Assembly (NCBI RefSeq): GCF_036850765.1
Contig: NC_089494.1
Coordinates: 1,674,001 to 1,738,000, forward strand
Direction of reading: 5' to 3'
Length of the DNA: 64,000 bases
Origin: Saccopteryx bilineata
Taxonomy: Eukaryota; Chordata; Mammalia; Chiroptera; Emballonuridae
Part shown: in pieces, positions 1-11,491 of the stretch
How positions within the stretch are numbered: position 1 is the stretch's first letter
How the letters are laid out: each line of letters starts with the position of its first letter
Made by a program: the position numbers and the translations under genes
Notes under the pieces: model-generated
What the model was told of the DNA's origin: nothing
The model's input: only the letters and a program-made list of their open reading frames with translations
Databases searched by the model: none

Positions 1-3000
1 AAAAATTATCCGTCCCGTATTTCCTTCTGAAACCTTAAAGTTTTGCTTGCGACGTATAGATTTTTTTTTTCCCCCTCCTGCCAAGTTTATGGGCTTGGTG
101 TGAGATTGGAGTTGTGTGTTATTTATTTCAGTAGGGTTAATCAATTCTCCAAGCCCTGGTTACTTACTGTCCTTCCCCACTGTTGGGTAACGCAATCGCT
201 GTCACAGATCAAGTTTCTGTGTCGCTGTCTGGACCCTACTCTGTTACACTGTGCTGTCCCCGAGCCAACGCCACATGGTAGGATATGCCGGAAGCTTAGA
301 AGAGACCTTGACATCTGGTAAATACACTTTCCCCATCATGTGTTTATGTAAAAACTACCTTGCTTATTCTGGGCTCCTTAGCTATTCAACGACGTTCAGA
401 AGCAGCTTGCCAACAATTGCATTGAAATGATAAAAATACATTGGTGACATGGGCCGTTTTTTTGTTTGTTTGTTTTTTTACAATTTGGAGTCTTTCCTTC
501 CATGGACGTGGTATTATTCATTTAGTCTGAGATACCCCTGAGTTAAAAGACACAGCATTATTTTATGTGCTATGAAGAAAAAAAAAAAAACAGTAGTCCT
601 GCCAGTTGACCCATGACCTATGACTCAAAGCCAAGGCATCATTAATTTTAAGACATAGCTGATTTCTGAGATGTGAGAAAACCATGTTTCGGAATTGATG
701 AAATTTGATGTATGTCTCCAACTATTTGGGTCTTTTAAAACTATCTCTCAATAAAGTTTCATAATTGTCTCCATAAATACCTTATATGACGTTTGTTAGA
801 CTTATCTCCAGGTATCATGTGGTTTTTCCATCATAAGTGGTATCTTCTGTACAATTCTGAGCTTTCTTATTAGTTCCAGTAGTTTCCATGGAGATGTTTT
901 CGGAGTTAGCTTTTTGTAATTAGCTGCTAACCCAATCACCTTTCAGTGAAAGAAGGTGGGCTATAAGGCCTTGAATTTTTGGAATGTGTTCAGATTGACT
1001 TAGTGGCCTAGGATGTGGCCATGACTACTAGTCTGCATATACCTGATAAAAAGGTGTTTTCTAATTTACAAGTGCAGAATTTTTTCAACATGTAAACACG
1101 AGTATAAATGTGTTAATTTTCCTGCTTGAATCTTGTCTATCAGTTATAGCAAGCCCCATGCTCTCCACTACTGTGGATTTACAAATTGCCTCGGGGAACT
1201 TTAAAAATGTTGCTTTGTATGACTTTGAGGCTGAACAACAGAGAGACTAAAGGTTGAGGCTGACAGATCACCCCAGTGCGTCCCTCTCGCTATGATGTAG
1301 CAAAGTGTTCTTTCCTTGGAGCCAATTTTCTACCCATAACTGACGTAGCTGGGACTTCTTTCGCTTAGCGCTGTGGATGGTCAACTTTTTAACATCCTCA
1401 TGTTTAGGGCTGTTACTTATGGACGGCCGGAAGTTGGAGTGTGCTTTTAAACCCAATCTGATGCTCTGTCTTGAAGTGAAACATCTAGTCTGTTTACGTT
1501 TATTGTGGTAACTGATCCGTTTGGATGCGTGCCCAGCGTTATTCTGGGGTTTCTGCGAAACCGCTCCTTCCCTGCTTGTGTTCTCCGCCTCCCACTTCCG
1601 CGGGGCCTCTGGGTTTCATTCCATCTTTTCTCCTTTTCTTGCCCCCCCCCCCACTTTCGAAATTGTACATTCAATTTCAAGGTCTTTTTTTTTTTTTTAG
1701 TGTTTTCTTTCAAATTTGTAACAAGCACTTTGCTTAACAAAACCAGAAGGAACACTTACTTCCCAGACCACAAAAAGATCTTAAAATGCTTAAACACCAA
1801 TGTCTCTAGTCACTCGATTTTTTTTTTTTTTTTACTATCTTTGTTTGCTATATATCCCATGCCTGCTTGGATTACTCACATATTTTACAATTTCCCAGCT
1901 CAAAGTTTTCTTGCAGGAAATGCTTCGCTGTTGTGGCCAGGCCAGGGGACAAGGGTCAGAGGGCAGGCTGAGGAGCTGCCACCCGGCCTTTCCCACCGTG
2001 ATGACTGTGACCCCACAGGTGAGGGGATCAAAGTCAGGGCTCTGCCGCCTGCTACGGACGTCCCTCCCGAGCTCAGACCACTGTTCACAGAGTGCTCCCA
2101 AGTCAGCAAACACATTCTTTTCAGAGGTATATACGAGTAGAACGTTTACAAGCATGGCCGCACACTAGGCCACAGAACAAATCGTGTGCCCTTAACTGAC
2201 AGCATCCACACTTGGGGACTGGGAATGACCCCCAGGGGGGTCTGAAAACCTCTCAGGTCGACTGTGAGACAGATCTGTTGCAGCAGGAAGAACTAGGACA
2301 TGGCCTCAAGATTCAGGGCCACTTAAATCCCTTCCCACGCGCCTGCCTCTCAGAGCCAAGGCACTGTGTCCTGTGCCACTGTTGGCCATTGTCTGCGGGT
2401 TTCCAGGGGACACTCTGGCATCCGCTCTGGCTCCTGGTGTCCCTTCCAGATGCTCAGTCCTGAGTCCCTGAGGAGGACCCCTCTCCCCTGTCCAGCTTCT
2501 GTCCTGCTCTCCCTGGTCAGCAGGCTCCAGATCTCCTTCCTGTGGCTCCCTGAACGTTAGTCGACTCCTGTAGACCTTTGCAGCAGGAGCAGTACGCCCG
2601 TCCTGCGCCAGGCCCATGTCCTAGAAGCAAGGAGGGAGGGTGGGGCGGGTCCTGAGCTGGGCACGGGTCCCCTTGTGAGGCGTCCTCTCAGCTGAGGCTT
2701 CGTGGGCTCTCCTCGGCTTCGGGGAGGCCACTTCTGCTGGCCCAGCGGTCTCGGGACAATGCGGAGCTTGCGGTTCTCAGCCCCTTCCTGCCCTCAGGGT
2801 CGCAGTCCTTCCCCACCAGCTCTAGACTTCAGCCGGGGTATGAAGTCCGCCTCTGCTTATCTCTGCCACCCTGGACCTCAGCGCCCGGCCCGAGTCTCTC
2901 TGCACGATGTGCCTTTAGCTGCAGAAGCTCAGGGCGTCTCTCCGCACTGTCTCTGCACTGCCTGGGCGCCGTGCCCGGGGGCCTCCGCCGGCTGCACCAG

Positions 3001-4420
3001 CTGTTTTCTTCCCGGGCTTCTGCTCCCACCAGTGACCACAAAATCAACTGCACCATCGTCCTCACGACTGCCGTTTCCTCAGGACCGGGCACGTGCTGGC
3101 GCCGGAACGGAGTGCCCCGTGGCTCAGAGCCCCCTCTGTCTTCCCGCCCGGCCCCTTCCCTTCCTGCCCACAGGAGTCTCGGTGACTGGGACGCCAGGGC
3201 ACACCAGGGTGACCACTGCCCCCCCCGCCCCGTTCCTCCAGCAGCGGGACCCCATCCAGAAGGTCAGCTAGCTTCCTAGTACCAGTTCTGGTGGTGCCGT
3301 GGCTTATGATGTCTTTACGTTGGGCTCCTGACTGCAAATGCAAAGGTGTGTGTGTGCAAGTTGTTTGTCTGGGAGGCGACCCCAGGACACAGGTGGGAGG
3401 TGAGAGAGAAGAAAAGCAGCCAACACAGGGCTCTTCCGCGTGCGGCTCATTGCTTAGGGCAACTAGGGCTTATCCCGACAGGACCTCTGGAAAATGCCCA
3501 GGCACGCTGCCGAGTGTCCCACCGCGGGGAGAGGGACCTGGTGCCAGTGCAGGGCTCTTCAGACGCGTTATCTCCCACGTCCAGGCTGCCCTTGGGGCGG
3601 GAGCCCGAAGTGTCGGCGGGCCAGAGCAGTGGGTACCCTGGGATTTGGGCCAGGCACCCACATTGTCTACTACCTGGCCAAATGTACTTCCTTCCCCCAC
3701 ATATCCATGCTCGGTTCTTCTGGGGGGTCTTGAAGTGGTCAGTTCTCTCAGTGTTGGTCTGGGAAAATGTCGTTACTTTACCTTCATCAGGGAATGAAAG
3801 TTTAGCTGGCACACAGTTCGGGCTAACTGGTGTTTCCTCTTAGCACTTTGTAAAAGGTGACTTTTGACTCCTGCCAGCCCAGTGGCCCTTAGGAGGCAAT
3901 CATCTGTCATTTCTTCTGGGAGATGCCTCGGGAGAGTGTCTTTTCTCATTGGCATTGCACAAGACCGCTAGGAGGGAATGTCCAGGTGTGGGGTTCCTTT
4001 TGCTTTTCACCCTTGGGACTTGTAGACTTCGTTTGCTCTAGGAACTCCCCAGCCATTACCTGGCCCCTCCCACCCTCTCCACGGCAATGCCTCCTTTGTA
4101 GGTGAGGTGCCCTAGACTCATGCCAGGGCTGTCTGGGGTTTCCCTCTGGTCCTCCGCATTGCCCTGGGGACCACCACTGGCACCTCCTCCTGGCCAGAGA
4201 CGCACAGCTTCCTATCACCCCCCCCCCCCACCCAGTGACAACAGTATCTCAGCTTCTCTTGCTCTTACGGGGTTTTTAGTGAACTTCACCTCCTTCTGGA
4301 GAATTTAAAAAATATATATCCATACAAAAGCAGTGCTGGAGGGTTTCGAAGGCCGGAAAGAACCGGAGCAAACAAGAATCAGCCATCTCCCGCAGACTCT
4401 GAAGAAATCCCTACAGTGTC
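1..4420. other. Upstream intergenic DNA, no gene seen
   Basis: The first 1.9 kb is AT-rich with homopolymer runs (poly-T near 61, poly-A near 575, poly-T near 1685 and 1820). From about 1.9 to 4.3 kb the composition becomes GC-richer. Open frames of 60 to 210 codons exist but lack recognisable domains and overlap each other on both strands, as expected by chance. By inference this is the region upstream of HDAC4. I see no RNA gene or clear mobile element here. Confidence 0.6.
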
Positions 4421-4429
4421 CTGATGAAC

Positions 4430-5070
4430 GTCTGTCTGCCTGTGTGTTTCTGTGTCTGTTTCCATTTATGAAAACTGTACCATGTTGTAATGATGTTTAA
4501 TAGCTTTCACTGACACCTATAATGGGAGTTGCTTCCTATGAGAGTAAATCCCCTATTTTTGGGGAACTTGGAGATCCACATCCATATATTTACACATGTT
4601 CCAGTCATGGTTGCTGCAAATCTTTTAGCAAAGTCTTTATCCGCGTCCATATTTATTTCACTGGGATAAAGTTCCAGAAGTGACATCGCTAATGAAAGAA
4701 TATGCAACATTTTCAGGCTTTATGTGTGCCTCCTTGAGTCCAACAGTTTCTAACCAGTTGACACTCACCTGGCTCATGTGGAATGTGCTTATTCTCACTT
4801 GCTTTTGTCAGATAGATAAAGCATTGTGCTCCTCTTGTTATTAGGGAGTGGCGTGCTTTGTCATGTTTATGGGGCATTTCTCCTTTTGTGTCTACTGTTC
4901 ATGTCTCTGCCTGTCTTGTTTTTTTGGAATGCACGATTTCGTCCTCAGCTTTGAAAGCTCTCTTCCCTGTGAAGCTGATCGAGCCTTTAGAAAACAGGAT
5001 GCAAAGTCTTTCCCCTGTCCTCTGTCTTTTAAACTTGTGTTTTTGATGCACCAGGAGGTTCTCCCCCAAA
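4430..5070. repeat. Probable ancient L1-type remnant
   Basis: The stretch around 4660-4760 (a region reading 'ccagaagtgacatcgctaat' followed by a fragment like 'aacattttcaggcttta') resembles the 3' part of old mammalian L1 elements read in antisense. It is badly decayed, so boundaries and family are uncertain. The call rests on pattern recognition only. Confidence 0.35.
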
Positions 5071-5079
5071 CTGAGGTCT

Positions 5080-5360
5080 TCGATCGTTTTTATTTTTATA
5101 AATATAAATACAATTTTAAAATTCTCTATAGATTTGAGAGGGGGGGGAGGAATGGAGGGGAAGTGAAAGAGAGAGAGAGAGAGAGGAATGGAGGGGAAGT
5201 GAAAGAGAGAGAGAGAGAGAAACATCGATTCATTTCTCCACCCGTCCATGCACTCATTGGTTGATTCCTTTACGGTCCCGAGAGCCCCAACCAGGGATTG
5301 AACCCACAGACATAGCATATTGGGGTGGTGCTTTAATCAACCAAGCTAACTGGCGAGGGC
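5080..5360 (-). mobile_element. tRNA-derived bat-type SINE, reverse orientation
   Basis: Read on the minus strand, the element begins with a head 'gccctcgccagttagcttgg', contains a B-box-like 'ggttcaatccctggttgggg', and ends in a CT-rich tract and an AT-rich tail. On the + strand this appears as GA repeats at about 5149-5220 followed by the head complement ending at 5360. The GA-rich part is duplicated: the segment starting 'ggaatggaggggaagtgaaa' occurs at 5149 and again at 5185. Confidence 0.75.
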
Positions 5361-5399
5361 AACCAATCCTGCTTATTTTGAGGTAAAACCTCCCTGTGA

Positions 5400-6480
5400 A
5401 AGGCACACCGCGTGACTTCAATGGGTTTAGTAGTCTTGACCCCTGTGAGATCTCCATCCCCTGGAGAGTTCTCCTATGCCAGTTTCCCCATCGGCCCTAC
5501 TGCCCTCACTCTACAAGAGAACCAGGCTTCTGCTTTCTCTCCCCAGAGATTCTTTAGGCTGCGTCCTGAATGTCACGTGGTACACACTCTTTCGTGTTAG
5601 ACTTCTTTTATGGTGTCCTTGACATTCATTCCTCTGCATCAGGAGAACATTCTTTTTTATTGCTAAGTAATATTCCCTTGTATGAATATGTCACAATTGG
5701 CATTTATCCATTTCCCTTGGTGATGGTAGCCAAAGTTTTAACTGAGACAGTCCAACTGATCAACCATTTCCCTTTATGATTGGTGGTGGTATTATTTCTA
5801 GGTATCGGCTGGAGTTCTTCCATTTGCTTGGGGCTGTTTCTTTACTTTCTGTTACTTTCTGCCGATCTCAGCCAGTACCATGTTGTTTTCATCCTGGAGC
5901 TCAGATAATGTGTTTGTTTGCTCGGAGTACGGTTTCTCCCTCATTACTCTCCTTTTTGGATGCTTCTCAAGCATGTTTTCTTCCAGATGAGCTCTGCCAC
6001 AGTTTTTGTCAATTCCCATGACATTCTATCAGGATTCATTCAGTGTTGCATTTAGGAATTGAAGGTGTCCTTTTGTCAATGCGACTGGGAATTTTCCATC
6101 ATGTTCTTCTACTGTATAGAAAGTGGTGAGCACAATGCCTGCCACATAGCCAAGAATCAATAAATCTGAGCATTGTATCATCACGGACTGTTAGTATATC
6201 TGAAAGTTACTGGGGTTATTTTTTGTACACTTTTAATTGGCTATCTTGCTGAACTTACAATTCTAGATTTGAAAAAACAAACTTGAAATCATTGGAGCTG
6301 TCTTGATTTATGATGGATTTGTTTCCTTCTCTAACACCCAGATTCATTTTCTTTCTGAAACAAAACCCTCTGAGATTGGGACTCTACAAAATGCTTTCCT
6401 TTGAAGCTCCAGTTACCTGGTGAATGTTACCTGATGAATGTTACCTGGTGTTGGACTGTCATCGAACCTTTTCCCTCTTA
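5400..6480 (-). repeat. Degraded antisense L1 fragment
   Basis: Segments such as 'tattgctaagtaatattccc' near 5658 and 'ggctatcttgctgaacttac' near 6239 match the typical T-rich antisense reading of mammalian L1 3' sequence. Other parts are too diverged to follow. It appears as one or more old fragments, with no coding capacity. Confidence 0.4.
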
Positions 6481-7738
6481 CTCAGCTCCAGGGTTAGAGA
6501 TCTTCTTCTAACTGTGCAGAACTCTATTGTATCTTGCTTTTCCTGCTGGCTGTGAAGTCTCCTTCAGCCAGATACCGCTTCCAAGACCTAGAGACCGACA
6601 CAGCAGTCCAGGCTCCCACGTTCCTCTGACAAAGGTCAAGTGGGGTCCTTTTACTCACAGAGCCCTGTCCTTACCATGTGCCTCACTTTCCTGCAGGGGC
6701 TCTCCTGACTCCAGGGGAGGCCTGACCTGGCACACAGCAATGGGCCTACTCATCCCGCTGGGTGAAATCCTACCTTCTAATGAGCCCTGCCGAGGATTCT
6801 ATCCCAGCATTCTTTCGCGTGTTCTTCAGGCACGTCTCTCTCATTTTGTACTCGTAAAGTTCATACCACTGGACTGTGCCTCTTCTCCTGATCATTGTGC
6901 ATTTTAATAACTTGTGAAATAACATTGTACCTTAAGGTTTATCATCTAAATGTTACTCAGCCACTGGTCCTTTTCACCACGATGCAAACTTTGGGTTAAG
7001 TAGACTGCTTTCGTCATTGGCCAGGTCCCTAGTGGCAATTTTCTCCAGCTCCATCTTTCCAATATCCTCCGATTCACCATTCGTTTGTTCCCAAGTGAAG
7101 TAGTCTTAGGGTAGGCATTTCTACTTAGAATGCTCCAGGTTCTCTCATCATTGCTTATTATTTCAAGATATTTAAAATGCTGTAAAAACTGTGCATTTTC
7201 ATTTTGAATGTTGTGTTTTAATCTACCTAGTTACCTTATTTTTGCCCCCTCTAAGAATCACTGATCAAGAATGACATGCGAACTAATCTCTGTCCGTTTC
7301 TGAAAGGAAGGGTCCTGGAGATAAGCCATCACAGCTCTCGGGCAGCTTTCCTCAGACCCAGTCTGTCAGACACCCCCTCAGGTTTCAGCTGTCGGCCTCT
7401 AAGAGTATTCTAAGACGGATAAGGAAACTGACCTGCGTTCTGATTTTTCTGTTCTGTTCTGCAGAGTGAGAAAGTCAAACTCCTCATTACAAAACACACT
7501 AAAGAACATAATACCACCAAGGACTGATGTTGATTAAAACAGAAATGCCGCTTTTCGCTTCTGAGAAAAGTATCTGGTCCACAGGACTTGGGAAAGCTCA
7601 AGTGTAAGTTAGATTGTGAATGAGGAAGGCTTATTGATGTCTTATTTTTTTTTTTCCTCGACAGAACAGGGAGAACTGAGGGTGTCAGTGCTCCAGCAGC
7701 TCAGGCCTCTCTTCTCCCGCCCCTAATCCAGGCGGTAG
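6480..7738. other. Intergenic DNA, nothing recognised
   Basis: Unique-looking sequence of intermediate composition. One frame of 126 codons at 6527-6907 has no recognisable domain and is treated as chance. A poly-T tract at about 7646-7657 followed by CAG resembles a splice acceptor, but no exon can be supported downstream. Confidence 0.5.
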
Positions 7739-7818
7739 TATACTGCTTACAAAAATCAGGGGGTATTTCAAAATGAAATGAAGCTATAAAATATCCCCTA
7801 GTTTTTATGAGAAGTATA
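7739..7818. mobile_element. Mariner-like MITE, copy 1
   Basis: An 80-bp near-palindromic element flanked by TA. The left end reads 'tatactgcttacaaaaatca' and the right end, reverse complemented, reads 'tatacttctcataaaaacta', so the terminal inverted repeats cover about 27 bp at each end. A second copy of the same family lies at 28787-28869. The short length, TIRs and TA flanks fit a non-autonomous Tc1/mariner-type element. It encodes nothing. Confidence 0.7.
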
Positions 7819-8399
7819 TTACAGATAACCTGGTCACCTCTGGTCATTTCTCCATTGACTTTTCTTCTTTCTCGACCGAGTTTTCGAGATAGACATCCTT
7901 CCTGTTCCTTCTGCTCTGCCTGTATATATAGTATATTCCTGTGTGGTCCAGTATAATGCTGTCGCTGGCTTCCTGTTCCCAGAGCGTGACCAGTGAGGAC
8001 ATTTTGGTACTTGAAGAAAAAAAAAAAGGAAATCCCTCAAATGCAGTTTTTAAAATAATCTACGTAGATTCTGCTTTCTAAGAATAATAGTAATAATAAT
8101 AATAACTTAAAAAAGTGTTTTAGTGAAGTGCCAACCAGTTTAACCAAATTTGGTCATTAAGATGTCAGCCTCTTTGAACCGCGGTCACCATTTTTTGTTG
8201 TGAAACATCCTGAGAGATTCCAAGTATCCTGAAGGGTGAGGTTCTTATGGAAGCAAATCGAGTCCACAGCCCTTGGCACTTACCCTATACATTCCTCCGC
8301 TCAGCCTTTTGATTTTAGAAAGCGTTTTATAAACACAACAATTATAAAGTGTTGCAATTTGGATACCAATGTTTTAGCCTTTTCATTCTATCAAGGCTC
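7819..8399. other. Intergenic DNA with a (TAA)n microsatellite
   Basis: AT-rich sequence with a short (TAA)n run at about 8083-8106. No gene, RNA or mobile element is recognised. The composition changes sharply at about 8400, where the CpG island begins. Confidence 0.5.
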
Positions 8400-9304
8400 G
8401 CTCCCAGGACTCCCACCAGCGCGATGACCACGTAGGTCTGACCACGCAGGACCGGCTGTCCAGACAGACTGGGTTTCTGGAGGAGAGCAGCGGGGAATCG
8501 CAGCCCCACGGCACCGAGCCTGGGCACACGTGGTCACTGGACCACACACGGTGCACCGAGGCTGCAAAGCTGCATCACCCTCCCTGGAATGGAAATGGCC
8601 AGCGGGTCGGCATCGGAGACCCCACCGAGACCGCTGCCTGGACGGACTCAAGTGCCTCGCTGACCCACGATGCCCTCGAAGGGCCTCTGCGGGACACAGC
8701 AGCCGTGACATGCCGAGCCTGGGGACACACAGGCCAGTCAAGACCCCTGAGCAGCACGGATGCGCTACGATGACCGGGAGAGCACGCCGTCGCCGGCGCT
8801 CAGACCCGGGAAGCGCGACAGCAGCGCCCATGAGGCTGGTACCGAGCGCGGCCCGGACGTCTCCCGCCGGCGCAGGCGCGCTTGGCCGGCTCCGCACTCG
8901 CTGGGAAGGCCCACCGGCGGAGGCCGCGCGCTCCACCGGCTGCCTTCCCGCCGCGGGGCAGGGCGGGGCCCGCAGCGCCTGCGCACTACCCCTTCGCACC
9001 GCCCCAGCGACTCCGGGCGCAAGCTGCAACACATGACCGCTGCCAGTATCCAAAATGGAGGCCGTAGCCAGGCCCTGCAGACTCCCCGCCTCAGCCCCAG
9101 TCCCAGGGTGCCCGCTAGGCGCGCAGGCACGCGCTGCTGGCCACTGGGCAGGCGCGGGCAGATCTTTGGGGCTGCCCAGCGCGGCTAGCCAGGGCCAGCG
9201 CCGGTGTTTACAGTCACTACCCGCGCCAGCTCCGTGCACCTTCTCAACCGCGACGCGCCCAGCGGCTGACGCCTGGAGCGTCCTTTATCGCCCCGCCCCC
9301 TAGG

Positions 9305-9657
9305 ATTGGCAGTTCCGGCAGCCAATAGGGTTCAGGACGTGTGCGGGAAGGCGGGCCGGGGTGGAGCATTCCTGTCGTTCGTAGGGCGTCTGGCCTGGCG
9401 GTTGGCTGTTGCGGAACGAGGGACGGGAGCAGACGGGGCTGTACCGTGGGTGCCAGTGGACCAATAGAAAGACGGCCGGGCGCGCGGGGAGGGCGGGCGG
9501 AGGGTGGGGCCGAGCCGTAATTGACGAGCTCTTCATTAGAAACCAGGCAGGAGGGAGGGGTCGGGGAGGGGAGGTGATGAAAGTCTGCTGCAGCCAATGG
9601 CTGCAGAGCCTTTGCCGAGAGGGCAGGGCCTGAACGGCTGACGGGCGTTGGAATTGG
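9305..9657. promoter_or_regulatory. Cluster of five CCAAT boxes
   Basis: ATTGG at 9305-9309, CCAAT at 9322-9326, CCAAT at 9461-9465, CCAAT at 9594-9598 and ATTGG at 9653-9657. The first two face each other across a 12-bp gap. These pentamers are the core of NF-Y sites, and clusters just upstream of the start are typical of TATA-less CpG-island promoters. Binding is inferred. Confidence 0.6.
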
Positions 9658-9699
9658 CCTATCAGCACCCGGCTCGGTGCCGGAGGGGGGAGCAGCATC

Positions 9700-9732
9700 A
9701 TGGTTCAACGTGGGTCAATTTTTTGTGAATGA
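9700..9732 (+). other. Short upstream ORF near the start of exon 1
   Basis: ATG at 9700 in the context 'catcatgg' opens a 10-codon frame (MVQRGSIFCE) ending with TGA at 9730-9732, overlapping another ATG at 9729. The G at +4 favours initiation. It matters only if transcription starts upstream of 9700, which is not established. The frame from 9729 is open through exon 1 and would stop in exon 2 after splicing to 50476. Confidence 0.3.
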
Positions 9733-9942
9733 GGAGGGGAGGTTGTGGGGCCGCCGCCGCCGCCGCAGAGCACCGTCCCCGCAGCCACCCGCACCCGAGC
9801 CCGCGCGCCCGCCCGCGCCGCCTCCGCCTCAGCTGCCTGGGCCCGGCGCGCCGCGTCCGCGTTCCCGCTGTCGCCGCCGCCCGAGCGCCCGTCCGCCGCC
9901 CGCCCGCCGCCGGCGGTGGTGGTGGCGGCGCAGGCAGAGGAG

Positions 9943-10002
9943 ATGCGGCTCGGAGCGCCCGCCGCCGCCGCCGCCGCCGCCACCTCCCCGCTCGCCGCCG
10001 CG
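9943..10002 (+). other. Upstream ORF in exon 1 spanning the splice junction
   Basis: ATG at 9943-9945 has a purine (G) at -3 and opens a 20-codon frame rich in alanine (MRLGAP, then an Ala run, then TSPLAAA) that reaches the exon end in phase 0. Joined to the proposed exon 2 start at 50476 it reads GTC CTC CCC TGA, so the peptide would end after 23 residues. This ATG lies far enough inside the exon to be in most transcripts from the island. Such a uORF would be expected to lower initiation at the main start. It is also possible that this exon belongs to a different transcript. Confidence 0.45.
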
Positions 10003-11118
10003 GTAAGCGCAGCCCGGCCCGGCTCGCGGGCCATTGTCCGCCGCCTCCCCGCCCGCAGGCCGCCGGCCTCCACGCCCCCCGCCCGTCCGCCTCCCGGCCC
10101 GGCAGGTGTCGCCGGGTCCGCGCCCCCGGCCCGGCCCAGCCCGGTCCCGGCCCGTGCGCCCAGGCCGCGCGCGCGCCGCCCAGCCCGGGGTTCCGGCGCG
10201 GGAGCCGGAGCCGCAGCCGCTCCGGACCTTCCCCTGCGGCCGCAGCACAGCAACGGCCGCCCGCCCGCCGGGGCCGCTTGCCTCCGGGGTCGCGCGGCGC
10301 CTCCGCCGCCCGGCCAGGCCGAGAGCCCCGGGGCAGGTGGGCCGGGGGCGCCCCGAGCCCAGCGGGCGGGCTCCGTTTATGTAACTTTCTCGGGGCTGTG
10401 AGTTTGCAGAAAAACATCCCTGCCCCCCCCCCCCCGGGGCTCGCGGCGTGGGGTGCGCCGGCCCGCGACCCCGAGGTGGTGCCCGCCGCGGTTCCCGCAG
10501 GCCGAGAGGCGGCCGGTCCTGCGCGGAGGGAGGACGGGGCGCCGCGTCCCCGGCCGCGGCCGGCGTTTTGCAGAAACACGCCGCGGGGTTCTAAGCAGAT
10601 GATCTCGTATTTACATTGAACGCTGAATTATTTGACACTGTTGCAGCGGGAGACCGTGCGGATCGGTTGGAAAAGCCGGGGGTGGCAACCCCCTCCCTGT
10701 ACTCAATTTAATGCACATCAGAAATGTGTAATAACTTGAAGCAGCAGCTGATAGGAGTGTTGTGGGGTTTTTTTCTTTTCTTTATGGCATGTTTAAAATT
10801 GACCTGCTGTGACACCCTCTTCAAATAAAACGTTGCAGAAATTAAACTTAAGTTATTTTTAAAACTAATGACTTTCTTAACTAAATCCTAATTGCATGAC
10901 TGGAGAGACCTACCTAATTGCTTGCTGCGAGCAGCGCTGCCCGCTGTCCTCGGCGGGCGAGGGGGAGGGCGAGGGCCTGCAGTCAGTCCCTCGCTTTCCT
11001 TCCTTGTTCCCCTCGTGCTTTTTTTCTGTGTCTTCCCCGCAAACCACCTAAGGAGCCGGGGCGGGCCTGGGAGTCAACATGTAAACAGCCTTCACCCAGC
11101 GCCTGCCCAGCGCCGTGG

Positions 11119-11119
11119 A

Positions 11120-11164
<45 letters not shown>
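11119..11164. repeat. Compound (TG)n(AG)n microsatellite
   Basis: About 20 bp of TG dinucleotides run directly into about 26 bp of AG dinucleotides, 1.1 kb downstream of the exon 1 donor. Confidence 0.95.
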
Positions 11165-11168
<4 letters not shown>

Positions 11169-11477
11169 AGCGAGCTGGTGGGTTCGCACCTTGGCCTGGT
11201 TTCACTTTTTCTTTTGTAAAACGGTCGTGGATACCTGGAGTTTTAATTGCTTCTGATAATTCCGTGCAGTTTATTGAAAGATGGGGGTGGGGTGGGGTGG
11301 GATGGGGGGCTCTATCTACATAGGATCGCCGGGTTTGTTGCACCCCAGCCAGGAAAGGTGGTGGTGGTGGTTGACTGGGGAGAGGGAGAGGCATTGGATC
11401 AGGAAAACTCAGCTGCTCGTACACAAATATACACTCCAGCAATTACAGAGCAACAAAAGTTATTGCAGAATTTTGCA

Positions 11478-11491
11478 GTCACTATGGCAAC
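11478..11491 (+). promoter_or_regulatory. RFX X-box-like motif
   Basis: The 14-mer GTCACTATGGCAAC resembles the X-box bound by RFX factors (two half sites around a short spacer, right half GGCAAC). It lies in an AT-richer stretch (11400-11580) 1.5 kb into intron 1. Function is inferred from the motif only. Confidence 0.3.

Larger units (their letters stand above)
9700..10002 (+). other. HDAC4: Candidate HDAC4 non-coding exon 1
   Basis: A GC-rich leader downstream of the CCAAT cluster ends at 10002, where 'gccgccgcg' is followed by the consensus donor GTAAGC (GT at 10003-10004). No acceptor-like sequence precedes it, as expected for a first exon. HDAC4 is known to have a non-coding first exon in a CpG island with its start codon in exon 2, and exon 2 is recognisable at 50476-50653 on the same strand. 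The transcription start is not visible; it could lie near 9735 or further upstream. Assignment to HDAC4 is by position, strand and splice signals, not by protein homology. Confidence 0.6.
8400..10600. promoter_or_regulatory. HDAC4: CpG-island promoter region of HDAC4
   Basis: This is the most CpG-dense, GC-rich block in the window, with long GCC/GCG runs from about 9750 to 10560 and a second dense part at 8750-9250. It has no TATA box near the inferred start. Five CCAAT motifs (either strand) lie between 9305 and 9657, and a YY1-like motif 'caaaatggagg' is at 9051. Exon 1 with a GTAAGC donor sits at its downstream end. The many long ORFs here on both strands are a by-product of high GC. The 8.4-9.3 kb part might hold an alternative or divergent promoter, which the sequence alone cannot settle. 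Confidence 0.75.

Noticed and set aside
7640..7735. Possible exon after a poly-T plus CAG acceptor-like site at about 7645-7665
   Set aside because: There is no donor, conserved frame or matching upstream exon, and the site lies upstream of the promoter.
9698..10619. Long Ala/Arg/Pro-rich ORFs on both strands in the CpG island
   Set aside because: High GC removes stop codons. The + strand frames run past the exon 1 donor, and the overlapping minus-strand frames are equally long, so coding bias is absent.
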